Origin: PGZG01 sp046292765
GTDB lineage: Bacteria > Pseudomonadota > Gammaproteobacteria > Pseudomonadales > Alcanivoracaceae
Assembly: GCA_046292765.1 (NCBI GenBank)
Contig: JBKBQA010000001.1
Span: 744,001-808,000 of the forward strand
Reading direction: 5' to 3'
Length of the DNA stretch: 64,000 nucleotides
Part shown: piece after piece, positions 1 through 8,367 of the stretch
How the letters are laid out: each line of letters starts with the position of its first letter
How positions within the stretch are numbered: the first letter of the stretch is position 1
Position numbers and translations under genes: made by a program
The notes under the pieces: model-generated
What the model was told of the DNA's origin: nothing
Database searches by the model: none
Seen by the model: the letters and a program-made list of their open reading frames with translations, nothing else

Positions 1-1128
1 GTTCAGCGTCAGGGTGCTGACCGTATCGTGGTGCAGTTGCCCGGTATTCAGGACGCGGCTCAGGCGCGGCGTATTCTTGGTCGTACCGCAACGCTGGAGT
101 TCCGCCTGGTGGCAGATGAGTTCAGCGGCCGCACACCGGGTGTGGCCCCCGCGGGCACGGAAATTTTTCCGTTCAAGAGTGGTGGCGCGCCAGTGGTGCT
201 GCGTCGTCAGAATATCGTCACCGGTGATCAGGTGACCAATGCCCAGATGGGCTTCGACGATCAGGGCGTACCGCAGGTCAATATTACCCTCGATGCCGCC
301 GGTGCCCGTCGCATGCAGCGGGTCACGTCAGAAAATGTCGGCAAGCCGATGGGTGTGCTGTTCATTGAGAACAAGAGCGAAATCCAGCGTTATACCGATG
401 CCGAAGGCGAGCGCCGCGAGCGGGTGGTAAATACCTCCGAGCAGTACGTCATCAACGTTGCCACCATCCGCGACACGCTCGGTAGCCGGTTCCGCATTAC
501 CGGTCTCGACAGCGCGGCGGAAGCTGCCGAGCTTGCGCTGTTGTTGCGTGCCGGTGGTCTGGCGGCGCCGATCTCGATTATTGAGGAACGCACCATTGGA
601 CCGAGCCTCGGCGCCGACAACATCAAGGCCGGTTTCAACTCCATGGTCATCGGTATGACCCTGGTGTTGGTGTTCATGGCTCTCTACTACAAGGTCTTTG
701 GCCTGATTGCCAATATCGCTCTGGTGGGCAATCTGGTAATCATTGTCGGCTTCCTGTCGATGATTCCCGGTGCCACCCTGACGCTGCCGGGCATTGCCGG
801 TATTGTCCTCACCGTGGGTATGGCGGTGGATGCCAATGTGCTGATCTTCGAGCAGATCAAGCAGTCGTTGAAGCAGGGGTTGGCGCCACTGCAGGCCATT
901 GAGGCCGGTTACAATCGAGCCTTCAGCACGATTCTGGACGCGAATGTCACCACCATGATTGTGGCGGTGATCCTGTTTGCCGTTGGCACCGGCTCGGTGC
1001 AGGGTTTTGCGGTAACGCTCTTTATCGGCATCCTGACATCCATGTTTACCGCCATTGTCGGCACCCGCTCGATCGTCGAGTTCATCTATGGCCGTGCCGA
1101 TCGTGCTCCCGCACGATTGAGCATTTGA
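1..1128 (+). CDS. secD: SecD, protein-export membrane protein (5' end outside window)
   Basis: The open frame runs from base 1 to a stop at 1128, so the N-terminal part is missing; about 375 C-terminal residues are present. SecD pairs with SecF and YajC at the Sec translocon and uses the proton-motive force to pull proteins into the periplasm. The visible part begins in the periplasmic P1 region (VVQLPGIQD) and continues into the RND-type membrane half, with helices from about 660 onward and the motif MAVDANVLIFEQIK, which carries the conserved helix-4 Asp of the SecDF proton relay. The stop is 10 bases before secF, preceded by a GAGGAG ribosome site for secF. Identification is very secure; only the start is unknown. 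Confidence 0.97.
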   Translation, partial: VQRQGADRIVVQLPGIQDAAQARRILGRTATLEFRLVADEFSGRTPGVAPAGTEIFPFKSGGAPVVLRRQNIVTGDQVTNAQMGFDDQGVPQVNITLDAAGARRMQRVTSENVGKPMGVLFIENKSEIQRYTDAEGERRERVVNTSEQYVINVATIRDTLGSRFRITGLDSAAEAAELALLLRAGGLAAPISIIEERTIGPSLGADNIKAGFNSMVIGMTLVLVFMALYYKVFGLIANIALVGNLVIIVGFLSMIPGATLTLPGIAGIVLTVGMAVDANVLIFEQIKQSLKQGLAPLQAIEAGYNRAFSTILDANVTTMIVAVILFAVGTGSVQGFAVTLFIGILTSMFTAIVGTRSIVEFIYGRADRAPARLSI

Positions 1129-1138
1129 GGAGATCACC

Positions 1139-2059
1139 ATGAAGAAATTGCATCGCTTCGATTTCATGGGGTTGCGTCGGAACTTCGGCATTTTGTCGGT
1201 TGTGCTGGTGCTGACATCGCTCGGCATGCTGTGGATGAAAGGCCTGAACCTGGGGCTGGATTTCACCGGCGGCGCTCTGGTCGAGGTCAGCTCGCCGCAT
1301 GATATTTCCATTGAGGACGCGCGCCGCAGCCTGCAGGGGTCGCCTTATCAGGATGCGGTGATCCAGCATTTCGGCTCCGCCCGTGATGTGGTGGTGCGAG
1401 TGGCTCCCAAGGACGATGTCAATCCGGATGTCGTTGGTGAGGAGATGTTCGCACTGCTGGCGGAGGTGTTGCCGGACCTTGAGCTGCGGCGGGTGGAATT
1501 CGTTGGTCCGCAAGTCGGTAACGAACTGCGTGATCAGTCGGGCCTGGCACTGCTGATGGCGCTTGGTGCCATGCTGATTTATATCTGGTTCCGCTTTACC
1601 AACAAGTTTGGTGTCTCGGCGGTGGTGGCCCTGTTTCACGACGTATTGATCGTGCTGGGCTTTTTTGCCTTCTTCCAATGGCAGGTGGATCTCACTGTGC
1701 TTGCGGCCTTGCTGGCGTTGATCGGTTACTCGATCAACGACTCCATCGTGGTGGCGGACTATGTGCGTGATACGTTCCGCAATACTCGTCTTGAGGATCC
1801 TGCGGAAATCGTCAACAGCGCTATCCAGCAGACCATCGGCCGGACGGTCAATACCTCGTTAACCACCTTGATGGTGGTGCTGGCGCTGCAGTTTTTTGGC
1901 GGCGAAGCGGTGCACAGTTTCTCGCTGGCGCTGTCGATCGGGATTATTGTCGGTACCTACTCGTCCATCTATATCGTCTGCAATCTGGCGCTGGCGATGA
2001 AGCTCGACAAGGAAGATTTCATCATTCCGGTGGTGGAAGAGGTCGACGAGGCGCCCTGA
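1139..2059 (+). CDS. secF: SecF, protein-export membrane protein
   Basis: This 306-residue protein is the usual SecF length. One N-terminal helix (about residues 18-36) is followed by the conserved LGLDFTGGALVEV motif at the start of the periplasmic domain. Five further helices follow, with the RND signature GYSINDSIVVADYVRD near residues 200-215. It acts with SecD in late-stage protein translocation. The start ATG has GAGGAG eight bases upstream and the gene is co-transcribed with secD. The C-terminus is acidic and short, as usual. Nothing odd is seen. Confidence 0.97.
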   Translation: MKKLHRFDFMGLRRNFGILSVVLVLTSLGMLWMKGLNLGLDFTGGALVEVSSPHDISIEDARRSLQGSPYQDAVIQHFGSARDVVVRVAPKDDVNPDVVGEEMFALLAEVLPDLELRRVEFVGPQVGNELRDQSGLALLMALGAMLIYIWFRFTNKFGVSAVVALFHDVLIVLGFFAFFQWQVDLTVLAALLALIGYSINDSIVVADYVRDTFRNTRLEDPAEIVNSAIQQTIGRTVNTSLTTLMVVLALQFFGGEAVHSFSLALSIGIIVGTYSSIYIVCNLALAMKLDKEDFIIPVVEEVDEAP

Positions 2060-2072
2060 TTTCCTGCCGAAC

Positions 2073-2100
2073 CCTGTCGCGGCATGATTGCCGCGACAGG
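2073..2100. terminator. Strong hairpin between convergent secF and the DksA-like gene
   Basis: A perfect 12-bp stem (CCTGTCGCGGCA paired with TGCCGCGACAGG) with a 4-base loop TGAT lies in the short convergent gap. No T-run follows on either strand, so it is a terminator-like or 3'-end-stabilising structure rather than a textbook intrinsic terminator. It could serve both converging transcripts. Confidence 0.55.
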
Positions 2101-2112
2101 CGACAGCTGAGG

Positions 2113-2439
2113 TTAATCCTGCCAGTTGGCGCAGTCTGCACACAGGGTGGCGTCGGGCAGGGCGTTGAGGCGGGCCTCGCTGATCGTCGCCTCGCAGCGT
2201 TCACAGATCTCACCCCGCCCCTGATGTAATCGTTCCAGCGCGTGGTCGACCCGGGCCAGATGGTCGCGCACTTCATGTTCCAGCGCCTCGACCACCTCAT
2301 CGTTCTGTACCTGCACCGCCTGCTCGGCAAAATCCGGATCCAGTGGACCTTCCGCCCGCTTCTGGTGAAGGTCATAGCGGACGAGACGCTGTTTCAGGCT
2401 CTCGCGCAGGATTTCCAGCTTCTGCAATCGGGTTTTCAT
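2113..2439 (-). CDS. DksA/TraR-family zinc-finger protein
   Basis: This is a 108-residue protein. A helical coiled-coil-like N-terminal two thirds is followed by a four-cysteine zinc finger: C79-x2-C82 and C100-x2-C103. Family members bind the secondary channel of RNA polymerase, or belong to less understood stress relatives. At 108 residues it is shorter than DksA proper (about 150) and closer to the TraR/YbiI-like short class. The ATG at 2439 was chosen because AAAGGAGAT lies just upstream; longer readings have no ribosome site. Its role here is not predictable beyond family membership. Confidence 0.85.
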   Translation of the reverse strand: MKTRLQKLEILRESLKQRLVRYDLHQKRAEGPLDPDFAEQAVQVQNDEVVEALEHEVRDHLARVDHALERLHQGRGEICERCEATISEARLNALPDATLCADCANWQD

Positions 2440-2570
2440 CGGTATCTCCTTTAGGGTGGCGGTATTGTCCTGCCTGCCAACGTACCACAGCCTGATCTGG
2501 ATCAAGAGTCGCTGCAACGGAGGGGTTAAGCTGTGATGGTCTGATATTGATCCCACGCCCGGAGGCGCGA

Positions 2571-2816
2571 ATGACTGTCGAGAAGCACGATTTGCTGCAC
2601 GAATTGCCCGAGTATCGCGAGCAGATCCATCATCTGAAGATGAACAACGCCCATTTTGCCCGCCTGTTTGAGGAGTACCACGACCTTGATCACGAAGTGC
2701 GCCGGATCGAAACCGGAGTAGAGGCAACGTCCGATCAGTATCTGGAAGATCGCAAGAAGGCTCGCCTGAAGCTGAAAGACGAGATGTACGGCATGCTTAG
2801 GGCGGTGGAAGCCTGA
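2571..2816 (+). CDS. YdcH-like DUF465 small protein
   Basis: This 81-residue, highly charged, wholly helical protein matches the YdcH/DUF465 pattern: an early HDL...LPEYREQIHHLK segment, then HFARLFEEYHDLDHEVRRIE and a lysine-rich C-terminal helix (KKARLKLKDEM). The family has no established function. The ATG at 2571 follows GGAGG by five bases; the upstream TTG at 2547 has no ribosome site. The gene stands alone between divergent dksA-like and convergent suhB genes and ends at a strong terminator. Confidence 0.85.
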   Translation: MTVEKHDLLHELPEYREQIHHLKMNNAHFARLFEEYHDLDHEVRRIETGVEATSDQYLEDRKKARLKLKDEMYGMLRAVEA

Positions 2817-2827
2817 AGTCGGTCGAT

Positions 2828-2858
2828 AAAAAAGGCGCCTGAGAAGGCGCCTTTTTTT
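2828..2858. terminator. Bidirectional intrinsic terminator
   Basis: A-run, GGCGCC-containing 7-bp stem (GGCGCCT/AGGCGCC), loop GAGA, then seven T residues. The A-run on the left makes it work on both strands, ending the YdcH-like gene (+) and suhB (-). Confidence 0.92.
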
Positions 2859-2869
2859 GCAGAGGCGCG

Positions 2870-3688
2870 TTAGCGCTTCAGTTTTTCGGTGAGGTGCGGC
2901 TGGATTTTCTGCAGCAGTCCCTTAAACACCTTGATCGATCCGGCCACCACATTGCCGCTTTCCAGATAGCGGGGGTTGCCGCTCAGGTCTCCGATCAGGC
3001 CGCCGGCCTCGGTCACCAGCAGGGCGCCGGCCGCGATATCCCACTCCTGTAACCCCATCTCGAAGAAGCCATCCATTCGCCCTGCGGCCACCCAAGCCAG
3101 ATCCAGCGCCGCAGAACCGGGCCGCCGCAGGCCGGCGGTACTGCTGGCGATGTCCTTGAACATGGCCAGATAGGCATCCATGTGTTCGGCCTGATCCTTG
3201 CGGAACGGGAAGCCGGTGCCGATCAGGGTGCCGTCGAGGCCGGCCGGCTGGGTCACCCGCAGGCGGCGACCGTTCAGGGCTGCGCCGCGGCCCTTGCTGG
3301 CGGTGAATTCCTCATCGCGGAGCGGATCATAGATCAGCGCATGTTCAACCTTGCCCTTGTGTTTGAGGGCAATGGAAATACAGTACTGCGGAAAGCCATG
3401 AATAAAATTGGTGGTGCCGTCGAGCGGGTCGATGACCCACTGCCAATCGCGCCCTTCACCCTTGCCCTCGATCAGGCCGGTTTCTTCGCCGAGCAGGCCA
3501 TGGTCCGGGTAGGCCTTGCGGATCACTTCGATGATCTTGGCTTCGCTGGCCCGGTCCACTTCGGTGACAAAATCGTTGATACCTTTCTTCTGTACGCTGA
3601 TGACAGAAACGTCTTCAGCTGCGCGGCGCAGAATAGTGCCGGCCTGACGGGCAGCACGTTGGGCGATGTTGACCTGGGGAGCCAGCAT
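2870..3688 (-). CDS. suhB: SuhB, inositol-1-monophosphatase family protein
   Basis: This 272-residue protein is typical of SuhB. It shows the Li-sensitive phosphatase metal motifs: GEETG near residue 70, WVIDPLDGTTNFIHGFP near residues 83-99, and WDIAAGALLVTEAGG near residues 215-230. It hydrolyses inositol monophosphate, and in E. coli SuhB also joins the rRNA antitermination complex. The ATG at 3688 is preferred over the TTG at 3697 because AGGA sits nine bases upstream of it. It is divergent from trmJ with a 128-base shared promoter region, as in relatives. Confidence 0.95.
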   Translation of the reverse strand: MLAPQVNIAQRAARQAGTILRRAAEDVSVISVQKKGINDFVTEVDRASEAKIIEVIRKAYPDHGLLGEETGLIEGKGEGRDWQWVIDPLDGTTNFIHGFPQYCISIALKHKGKVEHALIYDPLRDEEFTASKGRGAALNGRRLRVTQPAGLDGTLIGTGFPFRKDQAEHMDAYLAMFKDIASSTAGLRRPGSAALDLAWVAAGRMDGFFEMGLQEWDIAAGALLVTEAGGLIGDLSGNPRYLESGNVVAGSIKVFKGLLQKIQPHLTEKLKR

Positions 3689-3816
3689 GGGGAGCAATCC
3701 TGTAAAAGAGCGGGTAACGAGGCGGCGATTCTAACAGACAGGCTGGCGTCGCGGCAGTGCCTGTGCCCGCTTCAGCTGCTAAGATGCGGTTCTTTTTCAG
3801 GGATTTAACACCGACC

Positions 3817-4578
3817 ATGCTCGACCGCGTTCGTATCGTAATGGTGGAAACCCGGCATCCCGGCAATGTCGGTGCTGCTGCCCGGGCCATGAAGAACATG
3901 GGTTTGTCTGACCTGCGTCTGGTCCGGCCAGTGCGGTTCCCGGATCAGGAAGCCACCGCCCGGGCCACCGAAGGTGCGGCCAATATCCTTGAGCGTGCCC
4001 GGGTTTGTGCCGATCTGGATGAGGCACTGGGTGATGCGGATCTGGTGATCGGTACCAGCGCTCGTCAGCGCCGTATTCCCTGGCCCTGCATTACTCCGCG
4101 TCAGCTTGGTGATCGTATTGCCGCCGAGCCGGACATGAAGGTCGCGGTGATGTTCGGTCGCGAGGATCGCGGCTTGACCAATGAGGAGCTGCAGCGTTGT
4201 AACCTGCATGTGTCGATTCCGGCGGACAGCGAGTACGGTGTACTTAACGTCGCCTCGGCGGTGCAGTTGATCAGTTATGAGCTGCGTCTGGCGCTGGTCG
4301 GTGATGAGCTGGATCGACCCGAAGCGCGGGCGCGTCGGCACAGCATGCCGTTGCCGGAACTGGTCTGGGACGAGCCGCCGGCCAGCAATCAGGACGTTGA
4401 TCTGTTGCTCACCCATCTGGAACGGGTGGCGATGGTCAGCGGTTTTCTTGATCCGCAAAAGCCGGCCCAGGTCAGCACCCGGTTGCGGCGCCTGTTTATG
4501 CGCGCCCGCCCGGACAAAATGGAAGTCGGTATTCTGCGCGGCATCCTGGCCAGCATTGAAAAACGCTGGGAAAAATAA
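3817..4578 (+). CDS. trmJ: TrmJ, tRNA (cytidine/uridine-32-2'-O)-methyltransferase
   Basis: This 253-residue SPOUT-class methyltransferase 2'-O-methylates position 32 in the anticodon loop of several tRNAs. It starts with the family motif VMVETRHPGNVGAAARAMKNMGL. The C-terminal knot motifs are FGREDRGLTNEEL near residues 112-124 and IPADSEYGVLNVASAVQ near residues 137-153, followed by the usual helical extension. The ATG at 3817 begins at the conserved MLDRVRIV; in-frame upstream starts only add non-conserved residues. cysE follows 20 bases downstream. Confidence 0.95.
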   Translation: MLDRVRIVMVETRHPGNVGAAARAMKNMGLSDLRLVRPVRFPDQEATARATEGAANILERARVCADLDEALGDADLVIGTSARQRRIPWPCITPRQLGDRIAAEPDMKVAVMFGREDRGLTNEELQRCNLHVSIPADSEYGVLNVASAVQLISYELRLALVGDELDRPEARARRHSMPLPELVWDEPPASNQDVDLLLTHLERVAMVSGFLDPQKPAQVSTRLRRLFMRARPDKMEVGILRGILASIEKRWEK

Positions 4579-4598
4579 CCTCTCCTCTCGGAGTGTTT

Positions 4599-5369
4599 AT
4601 GTTTGATCGCATTCGTGAAGACATCCGTTCGGTGTTCCACCGTGACCCGGCGGCGCGTAACAGTATTGAAGTGCTGCTGACCTATCCGGGTCTGCACGCG
4701 CTGCTGCTTCATCGTCTTGCCCACGTCTGCTGGCGAGCCCGGCTGAAGCTGCTGGCGCGGCTGATTTCGGCCTTCAGTCGCTGGATGACCGGGATCGAGA
4801 TCCATCCCGGTGCCACCATAGGCCGGCGTTTCTTTATCGACCACGGTATGGGGGTGGTGATTGGCGAGACGGCCGAGATCGGTGATGACGTCACCCTGTA
4901 TCACGGCGTGACGCTGGGCGGCACCAGCTGGAGCAAGGGCAAGCGCCACCCGACGCTGGGCGACGGCGTGGTGGTGGGTGCCGGTGCCAAGGTGCTGGGG
5001 CCGATCACACTCGGCGCCGGCAGCAAGGTCGGCTCCAATTCGGTGGTTACCCGGGACGTGCCGGAGGGCGCCACCGTGGTTGGCATTCCCGGCCGCGTCA
5101 TCCGCAAGGCGGAGACCGAGGAAGAGCTCAAGCGCGAGGAAATGGCCAAGAAGATCGGTTTTGAGGCCTATGGTATGGCCAGTGACATGCCGGACCCGGT
5201 GGCTCAGGCCATCCACCTGCTGCTCGATCATATGCATGCGGTGGACACCAAGATCGACCGGATGTGCAAATCCCTGTCCGATCAGGGAATTCGCAGCTGT
5301 GACGAGAAGCTGCCGGAGCTCAATGACGAGGATTTCGATCCAGTGCGCCAGGACGAGTCGCCCCACTAA
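4599..5369 (+). CDS. cysE: CysE, serine O-acetyltransferase
   Basis: This 256-residue protein transfers acetyl from acetyl-CoA to L-serine, the first step of cysteine synthesis. A helical N-terminal domain (about 1-65) is followed by a left-handed beta-helix of hexapeptide repeats. It has the catalytic DHGMGVVIGETAEIGDDVTLYHGVTLGG stretch (given here only as its start DHGMGVVIG) and GIPGRVI. The ATG at 4599 has TCGGAG six bases upstream. It sits directly ahead of iscR, as is common in this lineage, linking cysteine supply to sulfur mobilisation. The C-terminal tail is longer and more charged than in E. coli. Confidence 0.95.
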   Translation: MFDRIREDIRSVFHRDPAARNSIEVLLTYPGLHALLLHRLAHVCWRARLKLLARLISAFSRWMTGIEIHPGATIGRRFFIDHGMGVVIGETAEIGDDVTLYHGVTLGGTSWSKGKRHPTLGDGVVVGAGAKVLGPITLGAGSKVGSNSVVTRDVPEGATVVGIPGRVIRKAETEEELKREEMAKKIGFEAYGMASDMPDPVAQAIHLLLDHMHAVDTKIDRMCKSLSDQGIRSCDEKLPELNDEDFDPVRQDESPH

Positions 5370-5394
5370 CCCGGCCAGTGGAGGAGCAGCCGTA

Positions 5395-5419
5395 ATACTT
5401 GACCAATTTAGTCGGGATT
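5395..5419 (+). promoter_or_regulatory. IscR type-1 box upstream of iscR
   Basis: The 25 bases fit the E. coli type-1 IscR consensus (ATAsyyGACTrwww, then yAGTCrrsTAT) except for one mid-site base and the last triplet. Half-sites read ATACTTGACC and TAGTCGGGATT. A TTGACC -35-like hexamer (5399-5404) lies inside it, and TAGCCT, a weak -10, lies 18 bases on at 5423-5428. This geometry is the one at E. coli iscR, where [2Fe-2S]-IscR represses its own operon. Autoregulation is inferred. Confidence 0.85.
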
Positions 5420-5466
5420 AGGTAGCCTTGACGCCATTGTCACACCGCCAATGTGGGATTGCCGTT

Positions 5467-5937
5467 ATGCGACTGACCACCAAGGGACGCTACGCCGTCA
5501 CTGCCATGCTGGATCTGGCCCTTCATGCCGAGAATGCACCGGTGTCGCTGGCGGATATTTCCGAGCGTCAGGGCATCTCCATTTCCTATCTGGAACAGCT
5601 CTTTGCCAAACTGCGCCGGCACAAGCTGGTGGTCAGTGTCCGTGGTCCGGGGGGCGGTTATCAGCTCGGCGCCGAGCCGCAGGCCATCAGTGTTGCCAGT
5701 GTCATTGATGCAGTGGATGAGCCGGTGGATGCCACCCGTTGCGGCGGTCAGGGTGACTGCCACGAAGGCGAGGTCTGCCTGACCCATCACTTGTGGACCG
5801 ATCTGTCGACCCGCATCCATCAGTTTCTCAGTGGCATCACTCTGGGTGATCTGGTGGCGCGCCGCGAAATCCGTCGGATTGCCGGTCGTCAGGACAATCA
5901 GCTCAGCAGTCGCCGCCTCCACCTTATCCAGTCATGA
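5467..5937 (+). CDS. iscR: IscR, Rrf2-family [2Fe-2S] transcription regulator
   Basis: This 156-residue protein starts at MRLTTKGRYAVTAMLDLALH. The winged helix (about residues 1-75) contains the recognition segment ISISYLEQLFAKLRR. The cluster ligands C92, C98, C104 and H107 are all present with E. coli spacing (CGGQGDCHEGEVCLTH), so it should bind a [2Fe-2S] cluster and sense Fe-S status. The ATG at 5467 is fixed by this conserved start; the 39 bases upstream in frame are not conserved. Its stop overlaps the iscS start by four bases (ATGA). It likely controls both its own operon and suf. Confidence 0.96.
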   Translation: MRLTTKGRYAVTAMLDLALHAENAPVSLADISERQGISISYLEQLFAKLRRHKLVVSVRGPGGGYQLGAEPQAISVASVIDAVDEPVDATRCGGQGDCHEGEVCLTHHLWTDLSTRIHQFLSGITLGDLVARREIRRIAGRQDNQLSSRRLHLIQS

Positions 5938-7079
5938 AACCGATCTACCTTGATTACGCTGCGACCACGCCGGTGGATCCGCGCGTGATCGCGCGGATGC
6001 TGGAATTCCTTGGTGAGGACGCCCAGTTCGGCAACCCCGCCTCGCGCTCCCATGCCTATGGCTGGCTGGCGGAGGAGGGGGTCGAGACCGCCCGCCGTCA
6101 GGTGGCTGATGTGCTGCGCTGTGATGTGCGGGAGGTGGTCTGGACCAGTGGTGCGACGGAATCAAATAACCTCGCCATCAAGGGAGCCGCACAGGCTAAC
6201 GTGCAGCGGGGTCGCCACCTCGTCACCGCCACCAGCGAACACAAGGCAGTGCTTGATTGCTTTCGCTGGCTGGAGAAGCAGGGCTTCGAGGTGACCTGGC
6301 TTGCCCCGCAAGCGGATGGTCAGGTGGCCATTGATGATCTGCGTGCCGCCCTGCGACCGGACACCACGCTGGTATCCCTGATGCACGCCAATAACGAAAC
6401 CGGCGTCATCAACGATATTGCTGCTCTTGGCACCCTGTGTCGCGCCAATGGCACCCTGTTCCATGTCGATGCGGCACAGACTGCGGGCAAGTTGCCGCTG
6501 GATCTTTCGGTGCTGCCGGTGGACCTGCTGTCCCTGTCTGCACACAAGTTCTATGGCCCCAAGGGTGTCGGTGTGCTGTATGTGCGTCGGCATGCGGACG
6601 TTCGTATTGATGCACAGATTCATGGTGGTGGTCATGAGCGCGGATTGCGATCCGGCACATTGGCGAGTCATCAGGTTGCCGGTCTGGGCGAAGCCCTGAC
6701 GCTGGCGGCGGAGCGCATGGAGCAGGATGCCGATCACATCGGTGCACTGCGTGACCGGCTATGGCAGTCGCTGTCGGCACTGCCCGGCGTGCTATTGAAT
6801 GGTCACCCGGTTGCCCGCCTGCCGGGCCATCTCAATGTGGCCTTTACCGGTGTGGATGGCGACCTGCTGATCACCGCACTCAATCACGTGGCGATCTCAT
6901 CGGGATCTGCCTGCACATCGGCATCGGTCGAGCCATCTCACGTTCTTACTGCCATGGGCTTCGGCCGTGACCGCGCGCTTTCGTCGTTGCGGATCAGTCT
7001 GGGGCGGTACACGACAGCAGAGCAGACCCAAGAAGTCATTCGCCACATCGCTGAAACGTTGGTGGCATTGAAAACCTGA
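5934..7079 (+). CDS. iscS: IscS-type cysteine desulfurase, tail-less
   Basis: This PLP enzyme removes sulfur from cysteine and passes it as persulfide. The N-terminus (IYLDYAATTPVDPRV), PLP lysine K205 in SAHKFYGPKG, the HGGGHERGLRSGT loop and catalytic C327 in SSGSACTSAS all match IscS (class I). At 381 residues it is about 23 shorter than E. coli IscS (404) and stops right after the final helix (ETLVALKT), lacking the terminal extension that ends in SIEWAHH in E. coli. That tail contributes to IscU binding, and no iscU is nearby. It may serve mainly tRNA thiolation and other sulfur acceptors. Four-base overlap with iscR shows tight coupling. Confidence 0.93.
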   Translation: MKPIYLDYAATTPVDPRVIARMLEFLGEDAQFGNPASRSHAYGWLAEEGVETARRQVADVLRCDVREVVWTSGATESNNLAIKGAAQANVQRGRHLVTATSEHKAVLDCFRWLEKQGFEVTWLAPQADGQVAIDDLRAALRPDTTLVSLMHANNETGVINDIAALGTLCRANGTLFHVDAAQTAGKLPLDLSVLPVDLLSLSAHKFYGPKGVGVLYVRRHADVRIDAQIHGGGHERGLRSGTLASHQVAGLGEALTLAAERMEQDADHIGALRDRLWQSLSALPGVLLNGHPVARLPGHLNVAFTGVDGDLLITALNHVAISSGSACTSASVEPSHVLTAMGFGRDRALSSLRISLGRYTTAEQTQEVIRHIAETLVALKT

Positions 7080-7260
7080 TCCGTTAAAGGTGCTTTCCTA
7101 TCTGAATTACCGACCAGCGTCTCTCTGGTGTCTGCGCCGTAGTAGTCTTATATCATGTCTGGCAGACGGCGGTTCGAGATCACCGTGTGAAGCCTGCCCG
7201 TGCATGACAGCGACGGCCGTTTGATGAACAATACGCCGGTCCTAACCGGAGTCGTGGCCG

Positions 7261-8367
7261 ATGACCCAGACACTCTTTTCTGTCCGCGGAGTCAGTAAAT
7301 CCTACGCTGGCAAGCCCGTGCTGTTGTCGCTTGATCTGGAGATCGGCGATGGTGAGTTTCTCACCCTGCTGGGCCCGTCGGGATGTGGCAAGACCACGTT
7401 GCTGCGGTTACTGGCCGGGTTCGAGCGTCCGGACAGCGGGTCGCTGGTGTTGGCGAGCGAGGACATCACGGCGTTGCCCCCGGAGCGTCGCCCGCTCAAC
7501 ACCGTTTTCCAGCAGTACGCCCTTTTCCCTCACATGACGGTATTCGACAACGTCGCCTATGGACTGCGCCGCGAAGGCCGGCCCCGGGATGAGATTGATC
7601 AGCGGGTCGCAGATGTGCTGGCGATGGTGCAGATGGAGGGTTTGGCTTCCCGTCGTCCACATCAGCTCTCCGGTGGCCAGCAGCAGCGGGTGGCAATTGC
7701 CCGAGCGGTGGTGAAGCGACCCCGTCTGCTGCTGCTGGACGAACCGCTCTCGGCACTGGATTACAAGCTGCGTCGAAAGATGCAGATCGAGCTGAAGCGA
7801 TTGCAGCGTGAGCTCGGCATTACCTTTGTGTTCGTCACCCACGATCAGGAAGAAGCCTTGTCGATGTCAGACCGGGTGGTGGTGTTATATCAAGGCGAGG
7901 TGCAGCAGGTCGGTACGCCAAGGGAAATCTATGAGCGTCCCGCGAACCTTTTTGCTGCTCGGTTTGTTGGTGAAACCAACTTGTTTCCCGCCATGGTGAC
8001 CGGAGTCACGGACGAGCATATCGCAGTAGATATTCGAGGCCTGTCCCGGCAGCTGAGGCGTCCAGGATTTGCCGTGAGCGTGGGTCAGCAGGTTAATGTG
8101 CTGCTCAGGCCTGAGGATATCCGGGTGCTGGCGGCGGACGCCGATCACGGTTTTGCCGGCACGGTAATCGAACGGAACTACAAGGGCAGTACGCTGGACT
8201 CCCTGATCCGGCTCGACGACGGCAACGAGGTGCTGGCGAGCGAGTTCTTTGACGAGGATGACCCTGCCTTCGACTATCGTCTTGGCGAGCCGGTCAAGGT
8301 GAGCTGGGTAGATGGCTGGGAATGGATGTTGCCGATGGAGACCGGCGCTGATGTCGATACTCGCTAG
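7261..8367 (+). CDS. potA: PotA-like polyamine ABC transporter ATPase
   Basis: This 368-residue cytoplasmic ATPase drives spermidine/putrescine-type import. It has Walker A GPSGCGKTT (about 39-47), Q-loop FQQYALFPHMTVFDNVAYGL, signature LSGGQQQRVAIARA, Walker B LLLLDEPLSALD and the H-loop VTHDQEE, then a C-terminal TOBE/OB regulatory domain (about 280-360). The start follows CCGGAGTCGTGGCCG; a small inverted repeat CCGGT...ACCGG (7236-7249) overlaps the ribosome site. The gene lies 181 bases after iscS and opens a four-gene operon. Substrate is inferred from the linked PotD-type binding protein. Confidence 0.92.
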   Translation: MTQTLFSVRGVSKSYAGKPVLLSLDLEIGDGEFLTLLGPSGCGKTTLLRLLAGFERPDSGSLVLASEDITALPPERRPLNTVFQQYALFPHMTVFDNVAYGLRREGRPRDEIDQRVADVLAMVQMEGLASRRPHQLSGGQQQRVAIARAVVKRPRLLLLDEPLSALDYKLRRKMQIELKRLQRELGITFVFVTHDQEEALSMSDRVVVLYQGEVQQVGTPREIYERPANLFAARFVGETNLFPAMVTGVTDEHIAVDIRGLSRQLRRPGFAVSVGQQVNVLLRPEDIRVLAADADHGFAGTVIERNYKGSTLDSLIRLDDGNEVLASEFFDEDDPAFDYRLGEPVKVSWVDGWEWMLPMETGADVDTR

